Source: Candidatus Caldatribacterium sp. (lineage in GTDB: Bacteria; Atribacterota; Atribacteria; Atribacterales; Caldatribacteriaceae). From it: a stretch of DNA of 40,395 nucleotides. The translations under genes were made by a program, and so were the position numbers. The notes under the pieces were generated by a model. The model had not been told where the DNA came from. It searched no databases and saw only the letters and a program-made list of their open reading frames with translations. The stretch lies in the NCBI GenBank assembly GCA_025060675.1, contig JANXBI010000040.1, forward strand, positions 1 through 40,395, read 5' to 3'. Shown here one piece after another: positions 14,236 through 22,761 of this stretch (position 1 is its first letter; every line of letters starts with the position of its first letter).

Positions 14236-15080
14236 TTGGGGGGCTTCACAATTGGCATCGTGGGCCTTGGTCTTATAGGGGGGTCCTTGGGGCTTGATCT
14301 TGCCCTTTGGGAGAAGAAAGAACGCATTATTGGGTACGATATTTCTCAAGAGGTTGCTCGGAAGGCAAAGCAAAAAGGTGCAGTGGATTGCATTGGGAAG
14401 AGTATCGAGGAGGTGGCAGAAAGGTCTGATCTTCTTTTCATTGCCACACCTGTTCGGGAAATTCCTCGGGTTTTCCACGCTGCCTGGCCCTTCTTACGTG
14501 ATGGGGCACGGGTCTTTGACACGGGGAGTTCGAAAGAGTGGATTTTTGAAACAATACGTTTGGGAAACCGAAACGTGGAGTATGTTGGTTTTCACCCGAT
14601 GGGTGGAGCTGCAAAAGGTGGTATTGATCAAGCAAGAGCAGGGCTTTTCCGGAATATGCCAGTGCTTGTTGTTCCGGTTGTGGTTCGAGGAGAAACGAGG
14701 GAACTCCTTTTCGAGCTCGGTGGGGTTATTGGGGGTAAGGTTTTTTTTTAACCCCCGCGGAACATGATGAAATCTGTGCGCTGGTGAGCCATCTTCCCCA
14801 TGTGCTGGCCAGTGTTTTTCTACAGACCGTTGTGGCAAGACGAGAAGATGTAGCATGTTTCGGGGGGCCTTCATTTCGGGACATGACGCGAGTTGCTGGT
14901 TCTTCTCCAAGTGTGTGGGGTGATATCTTCCTTACTAATCGGAGGCTTCCTGGGGTTGTCCGGGCATTTATGGAGAACCTCGAGCATTTTCTCTATCTCC
15001 TTGAGCATGGTGAGGAAGAAGAGGTGTACCGTTTCCTCAAACAAGTAACCCGCCTTAAGGAGCGGCTGTATCGTGATTGA
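14236..15080 (+). CDS. tyrA: prephenate dehydrogenase, interrupted by a frameshift at a T9 run
   Basis: Oxidative decarboxylation of prephenate to 4-hydroxyphenylpyruvate (tyrosine branch). The 5' part (14236-14751, 171 codons) has the Rossmann GLGLIGGSLG (residues 10-19), YDIS, LLFIATPVREI, FDTGSSK and YVGFHPMGG, all family hallmarks. The frame then stops at TAA 14749-14751, right after nine T residues (14741-14749). In the -1 frame the protein continues without a gap: LTPAEHDEICALVSHLPHVLA, containing the conserved HD and SHLPH motifs, to a stop at 15078-15080. Joined, the product is about 281 residues, the normal length. Causes could be an assembly error in the homopolymer, a real mutation, or programmed slippage. 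TTG 14236 has GGGAGG nine bases upstream; the 3' end overlaps aroC by eight bases. Confidence 0.9.
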
Positions 15081-16242
15081 ATTCCGTACTGCTGGGGAGT
15101 CTCACGGGAAAGGTATCCTTGTTTTGGTGAGTGGATTTCCTGCAGGAATGCGTCTTGACCTTGCCTTTATCGAGCGGGAGCTTGCTCGACGGAGGAAGGG
15201 GTTTGGAGTGAGTCCTCGCATGGATTTTGAAGAAGACAAAGTAGAGGTTCTTGGAGGGCTTCGATGGGGCACAACTCTTGGGGGTCCTTTGGCCTTTTGG
15301 GTGCGAAATACCGAATATGAGAGATGGCAACCTCTCATGGATCCAGTAGGGGAAAAACCAGAGGACTATGAGGAAGTTACCATTCCACGGCCTGGGCATG
15401 CGGATCTTGGAGGTTTTGTGAAGTATCGTTTTGGGGATATTCGAAACGTCATCGAGCGTGCCAGTGCTCGGGAGACCGTGGGGCGATGTGTTGCTGGTGC
15501 GGTGGCAAAGCTCTTTCTTGCTACTTTTGGAGTCCAAGTTGGGGGATTCGTGGAGAGTGTTGGAGGTGTTCGAGTTTCTCTGGAGGGGATGTCCTGGGAA
15601 GAAGCTTTCACTAAAGCTCTGTCTTCACCTCTTGCTACTTTGGGTCGCGAGGAAGAAATGGCGGCACGTATCGCTCAGGCAAAGGCTGAGGGTGACACTC
15701 TTGGGGGAACCTTTGTTGTGGCAGCGATTGGGGTTGTGCCAGGTATCGGGAGCTACGTTGAGGTGCACAGACGCCTTGACAGCCGTTTGGCCTTTTACCT
15801 TATGGGTATTCCTGGGGTAAAAGGTGTGGAAATTGGAGATGGTTTTCGTGGCGCAGAACTCCCTGGAAGTGCATTTCATGACGCGATTTTCTACGATGCG
15901 AGTCGCTCTCCCTTTCCCTTCTTTCGAAGAACAAATCGCGGGGGAGGTATTGAGGGAGGTGTTTCAACCGGAGAAGCCATATGGGTGCGATGTGCCATGA
16001 AACCTGTTCCTACTCTTCGGCAAGGTCTTCCCTCAGTGGATGTGGTTTCAAAGGAACAAGTTGTTGCCCGGTATGAACGTTCCGATGTATGTGCTGTTTC
16101 TCGAGCCCTCGTGGTGGGGGAAGCGATGCTTGCCTGGGTTCTTGCCGATGCGTATCTTGAGAAGTTTGGTGGTGATACGCTTGAAGAAACTATAGAGAGC
16201 TTTCGTGCGTATTGCTCATACCTTGAGAGTTTTCGACGCTGA
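15073..16242 (+). CDS. aroC: chorismate synthase
   Basis: Last shared step of aromatic amino-acid synthesis, making chorismate from EPSP with reduced FMN. The 389-residue protein shows RTAGESHGKGILVLVSG at the N-terminus (first FMN-site signature), RRRKGFGVSPRM, PRPGHADLGGFVKY, IERASARETVGR (second signature), GAELPGSAFHD, RTNRGGGIEGGVSTGE (third signature) and PTLRQGLPSVD. All expected catalytic histidines and arginines appear present. GTG 15073 is the start, with AAGGAG ten bases upstream inside the tyrA 3' end, so translation is likely coupled to the tyrA reading frame. That makes the tyrA frameshift relevant to aroC expression. Confidence 0.97.
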   Translation: MIEFRTAGESHGKGILVLVSGFPAGMRLDLAFIERELARRRKGFGVSPRMDFEEDKVEVLGGLRWGTTLGGPLAFWVRNTEYERWQPLMDPVGEKPEDYEEVTIPRPGHADLGGFVKYRFGDIRNVIERASARETVGRCVAGAVAKLFLATFGVQVGGFVESVGGVRVSLEGMSWEEAFTKALSSPLATLGREEEMAARIAQAKAEGDTLGGTFVVAAIGVVPGIGSYVEVHRRLDSRLAFYLMGIPGVKGVEIGDGFRGAELPGSAFHDAIFYDASRSPFPFFRRTNRGGGIEGGVSTGEAIWVRCAMKPVPTLRQGLPSVDVVSKEQVVARYERSDVCAVSRALVVGEAMLAWVLADAYLEKFGGDTLEETIESFRAYCSYLESFRR

Positions 16243-16255
16243 AAAGGTGTTAGCA

Positions 16256-17371
16256 ATGCGAATACCCTTAAGTCGGCCGATGATCGGCAAAGAGGAAAAG
16301 GAAGCGGTTTTGCGAGTTCTTGAATCTGGGCACCTCGCTCAAGGTAGAGAAGTAGAGTGTTTTGAAAAGGAGTTTGCGGCATATACGGGAACGCAAGAGG
16401 CCGTGGCTACAAGTAGCGGTACCACTGCACTTTTTGTCGCTCTGAAGGCACTTGGTGTGCAACCAGGTGACAAGGTGGTTACTACACCGTTTACTTTTGT
16501 AGCTACGGCAAGTGCTATTCTCCATTGTGGAGGAATTCCAGTCTTCTGTGACGTGGATCACAAGACTGGAAATATCGATCCAGAGAGGTTGCAAGAAGTC
16601 GTTGCCCGAGACCCCCAGGTGAAGGGGGTTGTTATCGTCCACCTCTATGGGACACCCTGCGCTTTGAGCGAGATTCTTGCTGTTGTACGGTCGCGGGGCC
16701 TTTTCCTTGTGGAGGATTGTGCCCAGGCTCACGGTGCAGAATACTGGGGGAAGAAAGTCGGAAGCTTTGGGGATGTGGGAATCTTTAGCTTCTATCCCAC
16801 AAAGAACATGACCACTGGCGAGGGAGGTATGGTGGTCACAAATCTCCCTGAAGTTGCCGAGCGTTGCAGAATGCTTATCAACCATGGGAGCCGTAAACGG
16901 TACTACCACGAAATCCTCGGTTACAATTTCCGCATGACGGATATCGCTGCCGCTATTGGGAGAGTGCAGTTGCGAAGGCTTGATGAACAAAATGCAAAAC
17001 GGAGAGAAAATGCGCTATTCTACTCAGAGAGGCTTGCAGGTCTTAGGGGGATTGAGATCCCCGAGGTTCCTCAGGGAACACTTCCTGTTTTTCACCAGTA
17101 CACGGTGAGGGTGCTTGAGAGGCGGGATGCACTGCTTGCTTTCTTGCGGGAGCGTGGTATAGGGTGCGAAGTGTACTATCCCCTTCCTTTGCATAGGCAA
17201 GCATTTCTTGAGTCTTATGGGTATGGTTCTTTTCCAGTTGCTGAACGACTTTCCCGTGAAGTACTATCAATACCGGTGCATCCTGGACTTTCCCGAAGCG
17301 ATCTTGAGGAAGTTGTTTCGCTTATTCGGGAGTTTTTTGAAGGTCCCGGTTTTGTGGGTGATGGAGCTTGA
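16256..17371 (+). CDS. DegT/DnrJ/EryC1/StrS-family sugar aminotransferase
   Basis: PLP-dependent transaminase that aminates a keto sugar nucleotide. The 371-residue protein has the family start IPLSRPMIGKEEKEAVLRVL, the PLP-phosphate segment TSSGTTALFVALKALG, TTPFTFVATASAI, EDCAQAHGAEY with the cofactor Asp, and FYPTKNMTTGEGGM with the Schiff-base Lys near residue 182, followed by INHGSRKRYYHEILGYNFRMTDIAAAIG. The ATG at 16256 (AAGGTG six bases upstream) was preferred to a start 51 bases earlier inside aroC. The next gene is a Gfo/Idh/MocA dehydrogenase whose start overlaps or abuts its stop. In bacteria such as Acidithiobacillus and Leptospira a pair of this kind (GnnA/GnnB) converts UDP-GlcNAc to the 3-amino sugar; that substrate is inferred here. 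Confidence 0.93.
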   Translation: MRIPLSRPMIGKEEKEAVLRVLESGHLAQGREVECFEKEFAAYTGTQEAVATSSGTTALFVALKALGVQPGDKVVTTPFTFVATASAILHCGGIPVFCDVDHKTGNIDPERLQEVVARDPQVKGVVIVHLYGTPCALSEILAVVRSRGLFLVEDCAQAHGAEYWGKKVGSFGDVGIFSFYPTKNMTTGEGGMVVTNLPEVAERCRMLINHGSRKRYYHEILGYNFRMTDIAAAIGRVQLRRLDEQNAKRRENALFYSERLAGLRGIEIPEVPQGTLPVFHQYTVRVLERRDALLAFLRERGIGCEVYYPLPLHRQAFLESYGYGSFPVAERLSREVLSIPVHPGLSRSDLEEVVSLIREFFEGPGFVGDGA

Positions 17372-17373
17372 AG

Positions 17374-18318
17374 GTGGTTAGGGTTGGTGTTGTCGGTGTC
17401 GGGTACCTTGGTCAGCACCATGCCCGAGTGTACTCGGAAATTCCTGGGGTTGAGCTTGTCGGTGTTGTTGATATTAACAAAGAACGAGCAAAGGAAGTAG
17501 CCCGGCGATATGCTACAACTCCCTTTTTCGACTATCGCGATCTTTTCGGGAAAGTGGATGCCGTGAGTATTGTCGTGCCGACGGTGCTCCATCGGGATAT
17601 CGCCGTCCACTTCATTGAGGCAGGTGTCAATATTCTCATAGAAAAGCCGGTTACAAGAACCCTTGAAGAGGCAAAAGAGCTCATGGAAATGGCAGCGAGA
17701 AAGAATGTTATCCTCCAAGTGGGCCATATTGAGCGTTTCAACTCTGCGGTCATTGAGCTTGCCAAAATTGTTGATCAACCAATTTTCATCGAGTGTTGTC
17801 GGATGGGCCCGTATGTGAATCGCAACACTGATGTTGGAGTAGTGCTTGACCTTATGATTCACGACATCGATATAGTGATGAGTATCGTTAAAAGCAGCGT
17901 TGTTAAGGTCAGTGCTTTTGGGCGATCTGTTTTTTCTCGTCAAGAAGATATCGCCAACGCTCAGCTCGTCTTTCAGAATGGTTGCATTGCGAATCTCACC
18001 GCTAGTCGTGTTACGCGGAAGAAGATTCGCCGTATGGAGATTACCCAGGCGGATTCATTCATTTCCATTGATTACTTGGAACAGGAGCTTGCGGTGTACA
18101 AAAAAACTTCTTCACCCCTCCCACAGCTCCTCATTGAAAAGCCTGTCATGCAAAAGGGAGAACCGCTTAGGCTTGAACTTGAACACTTCATTCACTGTGT
18201 CCGTAACGGGGAAAAACCTCTCGTGGGTCTCGAGGAAGGGAAAAACGCTCTCGAGGTAGCTTTGCGGATTCTGGAAGAAATTCAAAAAAATCAGGGTGAC
18301 GGTAATGGCAAAATATGA
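17374..18318 (+). CDS. Gfo/Idh/MocA-family NAD(P)-dependent sugar dehydrogenase
   Basis: Oxidises a hydroxyl of a sugar or sugar nucleotide. The product of about 314 residues has an N-terminal Rossmann domain with VGVVGVGYLGQHHARV, VDINKERAKEVA and the catalytic EKPVTRTLEEAKEL near residue 90, and a C-terminal alpha/beta domain with GHIERFNSAV and VVLDLMIHDIDIVMSIV, a signature seen in UDP-GlcNAc 3-dehydrogenase (GnnA)-like members. The GTG at 17374 has GGAG seven bases upstream; a TTG at 17368 would overlap the previous stop but is too close to that GGAG. Working with the preceding aminotransferase, it would make an amino sugar, perhaps for lipid A or surface glycans. No lpx gene is in view, so this is inference. 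Confidence 0.92.
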   Translation: MVRVGVVGVGYLGQHHARVYSEIPGVELVGVVDINKERAKEVARRYATTPFFDYRDLFGKVDAVSIVVPTVLHRDIAVHFIEAGVNILIEKPVTRTLEEAKELMEMAARKNVILQVGHIERFNSAVIELAKIVDQPIFIECCRMGPYVNRNTDVGVVLDLMIHDIDIVMSIVKSSVVKVSAFGRSVFSRQEDIANAQLVFQNGCIANLTASRVTRKKIRRMEITQADSFISIDYLEQELAVYKKTSSPLPQLLIEKPVMQKGEPLRLELEHFIHCVRNGEKPLVGLEEGKNALEVALRILEEIQKNQGDGNGKI

Positions 18319-19687
18319 CGTGATCATTGTTGGTGCTGGCCCGGCGGGGATTTTTGCAGCGCTTGAACTTGCGGAGCGGAGTAACCTGCGTATTCTTGTC
18401 GTGGATCGCGGCAAGAATATCGAAAAGCGTGTCTGTCCGGCCAGAGAGAACAGTCGCATCTGTCAGAGGTGTTCTCCCTGTTCTCTCCTTTGTGGATGGG
18501 GAGGAGCAGGAGCTTTCAGTGACGGGAAGCTCACTCTTTCTCGGGATGTTGGTGGGCAACTTACCGCGTACATTGAAGAGGCGGAGTTTGCATCTGTTCT
18601 TGAGCACGTGGACAGAACGTACCTTCGCTTTGGGGGGACGGCCCGCATTTACGGGATAGATGGAGAACGGGTAGAGGAATTGCGCAAGCGTGCCGAAAAA
18701 GCTGAGCTTATCCTCATTCCTTCCCAGGTTCGCCACCTTGGCACAGATCGTTGTCGCGATATTCTCCGAAATATTTTCGATTACCTCAAAGAACGAGTAG
18801 AAATTCGGACCCTAACCGCGGTGGAGGAGATTCTCGTTCGAGACCGAGTTGCCTATGGAGTGCGCCTTGAAGGAGGGGAGGAGATCGAGAGTGCTTTCGT
18901 TGTTGTTGCGCCAGGACGAGTTGGGGCGGATTGGTTGCGGAAGGAGTGTCTTCGTCTTGGTCTTCCTCTCAAGAACAATCCGGTTGATTTGGGAGTTCGT
19001 GTTGAAGTTCCGGCATCCGTTATGGAAGAGTACACTAGCATAATGTACGAGCTGAAACTTGTGTACTACTCGAGGACTTTTGATGATCGAGTACGAACAT
19101 TTTGCATGTGTCCACATGGTGAAGTGGTTACTGAGTACAATGACGGTATTATTACCGTGAATGGGCATAGTTACGAAGGAAAACGGACTCCAAACACGAA
19201 CTTTGCGATTCTTGTGAGCACGAACTTCACAGAGCCATTCCATGAGCCTATCGCCTTCGGGCGGTACGTTGCAAGGCTCGCGAATACGTTAAGCGGTGGG
19301 GTTATCATTCAAAGGCTTCGTGATCTGCAACTTGGTCGGCGTTCTACTCCCGAGCGCATTGCCAAATCGGTTGTGCGACCAACCCTCGACGGGGCGAGTC
19401 CTGGGGATTTGAGCTTTGTCCTTCCTTACCGTTTCCTCCAAGATATCCTTGAGATGCTTGCTGCTTTGGATCGTTTCATCCCAGGTATTAATTCTCCACA
19501 CACACTCCTTTACGGCGTTGAAGTCAAGTTCTACTCCTCGCGGGTTGAACTCAAAAAGAACCTCGAAAGCGATGTGGCAAACCTTTTCCTCATTGGTGAT
19601 GGTGCAGGCATCACTCGAGGCCTTGTCCAAGCTTCAGCCTCAGGAGTGGTTGTTGCGCGGGAAATTCTCCGAAGGGTAGGGATGTGA
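18305..19687 (+). CDS. FAD-dependent dehydrogenase of the COG2509 group
   Basis: A 460-residue flavoprotein with no settled function. It has the N-terminal dinucleotide motif YDVIIVGAGPAGIFAALEL, then the group-specific cysteine-rich segment NSRICQRCSPCSLLCGWGGAGAFSDGKL, in which the four closely spaced cysteines may bind a metal or act in redox, and a C-terminal FAD motif LFLIGDGAGITRGLVQASASG. The middle part HSYEGKRTPNTNFAILVS is also typical. ATG 18305 follows AGGGTG by six bases and overlaps the end of the dehydrogenase gene. The surE ATG begins directly after its stop. The reaction and substrate are unknown; position in a run of aromatic-pathway and repair genes gives no clear hint. Confidence 0.88.
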   Translation: MAKYDVIIVGAGPAGIFAALELAERSNLRILVVDRGKNIEKRVCPARENSRICQRCSPCSLLCGWGGAGAFSDGKLTLSRDVGGQLTAYIEEAEFASVLEHVDRTYLRFGGTARIYGIDGERVEELRKRAEKAELILIPSQVRHLGTDRCRDILRNIFDYLKERVEIRTLTAVEEILVRDRVAYGVRLEGGEEIESAFVVVAPGRVGADWLRKECLRLGLPLKNNPVDLGVRVEVPASVMEEYTSIMYELKLVYYSRTFDDRVRTFCMCPHGEVVTEYNDGIITVNGHSYEGKRTPNTNFAILVSTNFTEPFHEPIAFGRYVARLANTLSGGVIIQRLRDLQLGRRSTPERIAKSVVRPTLDGASPGDLSFVLPYRFLQDILEMLAALDRFIPGINSPHTLLYGVEVKFYSSRVELKKNLESDVANLFLIGDGAGITRGLVQASASGVVVAREILRRVGM

Positions 19688-20443
19688 ATGACGCGGGTTC
19701 TTATCACCAACGATGACGGTTTTGAAAGCCCGGGTATCCGAGCTTTGGTTCGAGCTTTCCAAAAAGAGGCGGAGGTTATTCTTGTGGCTCCGAAGGACGA
19801 GCGGAGCTGTTCAAGTCATAGCATTACCGCACGGCATCCTCTGCGGGTATACGAGGTTGAGGTTGAAGGGGTTCGAGGGTATGCGGTTGATGGAACTCCG
19901 GCAGACACGGTTATCCTGGGGCTCAATCTCTTCAGGAATATCGATTTTGTCGTCTCTGGTATTAACCGGGGACCAAATCTCGGTTTTGACGTATTCTATT
20001 CGGGGACTGTAGCTGCTGGTCTTGAGGCTGCCATGTCGGGAATCCCGTCGCTTGCTGTCTCCCTTGTTCTTGGAAACCACGCTAACTATGAGCTTGCTGC
20101 TTCAGTAGCTCTTGAGGTGTGGAAGCTTTTTGGTGACATTTTGCGGGGTGAACGAAACCTTGTTCTCAATGTAAATGTTCCTGATGTTGCTTCTCGGGAA
20201 GCTCTGCGCGGTCTTAGTATTACAGAGCTTGGGGATCGATTCTACTTTACGGGGGTACGAGAAGTCGAGCGTGGTGCCACAGAGCGCGTCTTTGTTTTTG
20301 AGGAGATAGAGCGGGATCCTCTCTTCCTCGAGAATTCGGATTTCCAAGCGGTCTGGGAGAACAAGGTGTCGGTGACCCCTTTGCGACCAAATCTCACCGA
20401 CTACCTCGTGCGAAGAAGGCTCGTTGAGCTGCTCAAGGGGTGA
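19688..20443 (+). CDS. surE: 5'/3'-nucleotidase SurE
   Basis: Metal-dependent phosphatase that removes phosphate from nucleoside monophosphates, linked to survival in stationary phase. The 251-residue protein has MTRVLITNDDGFESPGIRAL, where the ND-DG pair ligates the metal, APKDERSCSSHSIT, AVDGTPADTVILGL, VSGINRGPNLGFDVFYSGTVAAGLEA and LNVNVPD, which cover the whole family core. ATG 19688 directly follows the stop of the flavoprotein gene. Pairing with pcm further on matches the widespread surE-pcm order, here with an acylphosphatase gene in between. Confidence 0.97.
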   Translation: MTRVLITNDDGFESPGIRALVRAFQKEAEVILVAPKDERSCSSHSITARHPLRVYEVEVEGVRGYAVDGTPADTVILGLNLFRNIDFVVSGINRGPNLGFDVFYSGTVAAGLEAAMSGIPSLAVSLVLGNHANYELAASVALEVWKLFGDILRGERNLVLNVNVPDVASREALRGLSITELGDRFYFTGVREVERGATERVFVFEEIERDPLFLENSDFQAVWENKVSVTPLRPNLTDYLVRRRLVELLKG

Positions 20444-20445
20444 GG

Positions 20446-20733
20446 ATGGTGCGAAAGTGGGTTCAGGGTCGATTGGTGCTCCGAGGAAGAGTGCAGGGAG
20501 TGGGGTACCGGTACTTTGTGCTCCGGAAATCTCAAGAATTTGATGTCACCGGAATGGTGCGTAATCTCCCCACGGGAGAAGTGGAAGTCGTCGCCGAAGG
20601 TGAAGAGGAAGAGGTACGACGGTTCTTTGAGGAAGTGAAGAAGGGTCCAGCTGCAGCTTGTGTTACTTCCTGGACGGAGGAATGGTTTCCCTTTAGTGGT
20701 CTTTACCATGACTTTCGGGTGGGTTATTACTGA
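20446..20733 (+). CDS. acyP: acylphosphatase
   Basis: Small enzyme that hydrolyses acyl phosphates. The 95-residue protein has both active-site signatures: GRVQGVGYRYFV with the phosphate-binding Arg, and GMVRNLPTGEVEVVAEG with the catalytic Asn. ATG 20446 has AAGGGG five bases upstream, overlapping the surE end. Its stop shares one base with the pcm ATG (TGATG), so the three genes are translationally linked. Confidence 0.96.
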   Translation: MVRKWVQGRLVLRGRVQGVGYRYFVLRKSQEFDVTGMVRNLPTGEVEVVAEGEEEEVRRFFEEVKKGPAAACVTSWTEEWFPFSGLYHDFRVGYY

Positions 20734-21374
20734 TGCACGAAGAAGATGTAGCGCATCGCCGTAAGGCGATGGTAGACAATCAGCTTATTGCTCGTGGTAT
20801 ATCGGATCGCCGTGTGCTTGAGGCTTTTCTCCGAGTTCCTCGCCATCTTTTTGTACCCAAGGAGTACGAAGAGCTGGCGTATCAAGACTCTCCGCTCCCT
20901 ATAGGGAGTGGGCAGACGATTTCCCAACCGTACATTGTGGCCTTGATGCTTGAGCTTTTGGAGCTTCAGAAGGGACACCGTGTCCTTGAGATTGGCACCG
21001 GCTCTGGATACCAAACGGCACTCCTTGCGGAACTCGTTTCGGAGGTTTACAGCGTTGAGCGTATTCCGGAGCTTCTCGATGAAGCGAAAGAGCGACTCCG
21101 CCGCCTTGGGTATACTAACGTTTTCCTTTTCCTTGGAGATGGGAGCAGAGGACTTCCGGAGTTTGCTCCTTATGATCGAATTGTTGTTAGTGCTTGCGCA
21201 AGGCGTATCTACGACGCTTGGGTTGAAGAACTCAAAGACGGTGGCTGCATCGTCTTGCCTCTTGAGGATGGACGGGGACAAAGCCTTATCCGTGTTCGTA
21301 AAAGCGGCGGACAATTGACGATCGAGAACCACGGAGGGTGTGTCTTCGTTCCCCTTATCGAGGAACGCCAGTAG
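20733..21374 (+). CDS. pcm: protein-L-isoaspartate O-methyltransferase
   Basis: Methylates isoaspartyl residues of aged proteins to start their repair, which is most useful at high temperature. The 213-residue chain has the N-terminal helix MVDNQLIARGISDRRVLEAF, PRHLFVP, GSGQTISQPYIVALM, the SAM-binding LEIGTGSGYQTALLAELV and VYSVERIPELL, GDGSRGLPEFAPYDRIVVSA and the closing LPLEDGRGQSLIRV. Its start overlaps the acyP stop by one base, and its last 20 bases overlap the convergent symporter gene. No terminator is seen at this junction. Confidence 0.97.
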   Translation: MHEEDVAHRRKAMVDNQLIARGISDRRVLEAFLRVPRHLFVPKEYEELAYQDSPLPIGSGQTISQPYIVALMLELLELQKGHRVLEIGTGSGYQTALLAELVSEVYSVERIPELLDEAKERLRRLGYTNVFLFLGDGSRGLPEFAPYDRIVVSACARRIYDAWVEELKDGGCIVLPLEDGRGQSLIRVRKSGGQLTIENHGGCVFVPLIEERQ

Positions 21375-22761
21375 CCTCTACCGCGAGGTAAACTCCCCAA
21401 GCTACTGCGAGAACTGAGGGGGCTGTCCATCCCCGGAAGAGGGGTACCCCTGCAAGCTGGATAAGGGCAACCGAAGCTCCCACGAGCATGCTGGCAAGTG
21501 CTGCTTTTGGGTTCTTCTTTCCTTCCGCAAGCACTCCAAGAATGGCCGGTACCACGCTCAAAAGCCCAAGAGAAGATGTCACCGAAAGCAAGGCGATAAG
21601 ATTGAATCGTCCTAAAGCAAAGAAGAACACAGCGCCACAGAGAAGGGGGATAAAAACGTACTGGGCGAGGAGAAGCTTCGTTCTCTCGGCAGTACGCTCA
21701 GGGAGAATGTCTTGGAGGAACATGGAAGAGAGCGTAAGGATAATGGAGTCAGCTGTTGAAACAGCAGCAGAGAGTATTCCCACAATGACAAAGAGAGCAA
21801 TCCAGGAAGGGATCGGGAACTCAAGGAGAAGTCTCGGTGTGGCGAGATCAGGATTTGGAAGCCCGGGAAGGAGAACGAGAGCTGCAAATCCAAGGATAAC
21901 CGTAATGAGGGTGTAGGTGAAGCCATAACCTAAGAATCCAACGATGGTTTTGCGCATTTCCCGGAGATTTGCTGGAACAAGGAGCCTCTGGAGGACTTGG
22001 GGGTTAGAGATACTGAAGAAGAACCAAGGCAGAGAGAGATTCACGAACGTCCGGAGAGTGAAAAATCCATTTCCTGGGACAGTGAGCCATTGCGGATGCG
22101 TCGTTTCTACAGTATGGAAGAGTTGAGCAAACCCTCCGAGGAATCGGTAAACGAGGAAGAGCAGAAAAGCCACAGAGCTTACTATCATAACCCCCGCTTG
22201 GAGGCTGTCCGTTACCGCAACAGACCGGAGTCCAGCTACCGCAGTCCAGAGAATGATGAAAAATGTGGCAAGGAGAAGCCCCTGAAAGTAACTTATTTCT
22301 CCTTGAGAAAGGACTTCAAGAAGATACCCAATACCGGTGAGTTGTACAGAAGTGTAGGGGATAAGGAACCCACAAGAGAGGATGGCGTATACCGTTCCCA
22401 CCAGACGGCTGCCATACTTTACACGTAAAACCTCTCCAGGACTCACGCAACCCAGGGTTTTTCCGAGGTTCCAGAATTTCGGACCCACAAGGACTGCCCA
22501 AAAGAGTCCCGAAAGGTAAATGAGTTCAAATCCCAGAGCACCTACCCCACCCCGATAGGTGAGACCTACAAGGCCAAGCATCATGAACGCACTGTAGGTT
22601 GTCGCGCTGTATGAGAGGGAGGCGATGAACCAATGGAGTTTACGACCTGCGAGAAAGTATTCTATGAGACTCAGACGGGCTCCTTTTCGAACTGCCAAAG
22701 CAAAAGTGCTTCCCCAACCTGCGTAGAGGGCAATGGCCAGAAGAAGAAGGCGTTCACCCAT
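21355..22761 (-). CDS. sodium:solute symporter (SSS family)
   Basis: Polytopic inner-membrane transporter of 468 residues with about 12-13 hydrophobic segments. Family features include EYFLAGRKLHWFIASLSYSATTYSAFMMLG near the N-terminus (unwound first helix of the LeuT-like fold), GLTYRGGVGALG, TDSLQAGVMIVSS, and the second sodium-site helix GILSAAVSTADSIILTLSSMFLQDI, in which the adjacent Ser/Thr residues ligate sodium. The solute cannot be deduced; amino acids, pantothenate and sugars are all possible in this family. It follows, with an eight-base overlap, a 57-residue membrane protein on the same strand. The 3' end overlaps pcm by 20 bases. Confidence 0.93.
   Translation of the reverse strand: MGERLLLLAIALYAGWGSTFALAVRKGARLSLIEYFLAGRKLHWFIASLSYSATTYSAFMMLGLVGLTYRGGVGALGFELIYLSGLFWAVLVGPKFWNLGKTLGCVSPGEVLRVKYGSRLVGTVYAILSCGFLIPYTSVQLTGIGYLLEVLSQGEISYFQGLLLATFFIILWTAVAGLRSVAVTDSLQAGVMIVSSVAFLLFLVYRFLGGFAQLFHTVETTHPQWLTVPGNGFFTLRTFVNLSLPWFFFSISNPQVLQRLLVPANLREMRKTIVGFLGYGFTYTLITVILGFAALVLLPGLPNPDLATPRLLLEFPIPSWIALFVIVGILSAAVSTADSIILTLSSMFLQDILPERTAERTKLLLAQYVFIPLLCGAVFFFALGRFNLIALLSVTSSLGLLSVVPAILGVLAEGKKNPKAALASMLVGASVALIQLAGVPLFRGWTAPSVLAVAWGVYLAVEATGVPR

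Noticed and set aside
14784..15080. A separate 98-codon gene between tyrA and aroC
   Set aside because: It is the C-terminal part of prephenate dehydrogenase in the -1 frame, and lacks its own ribosome-binding site.
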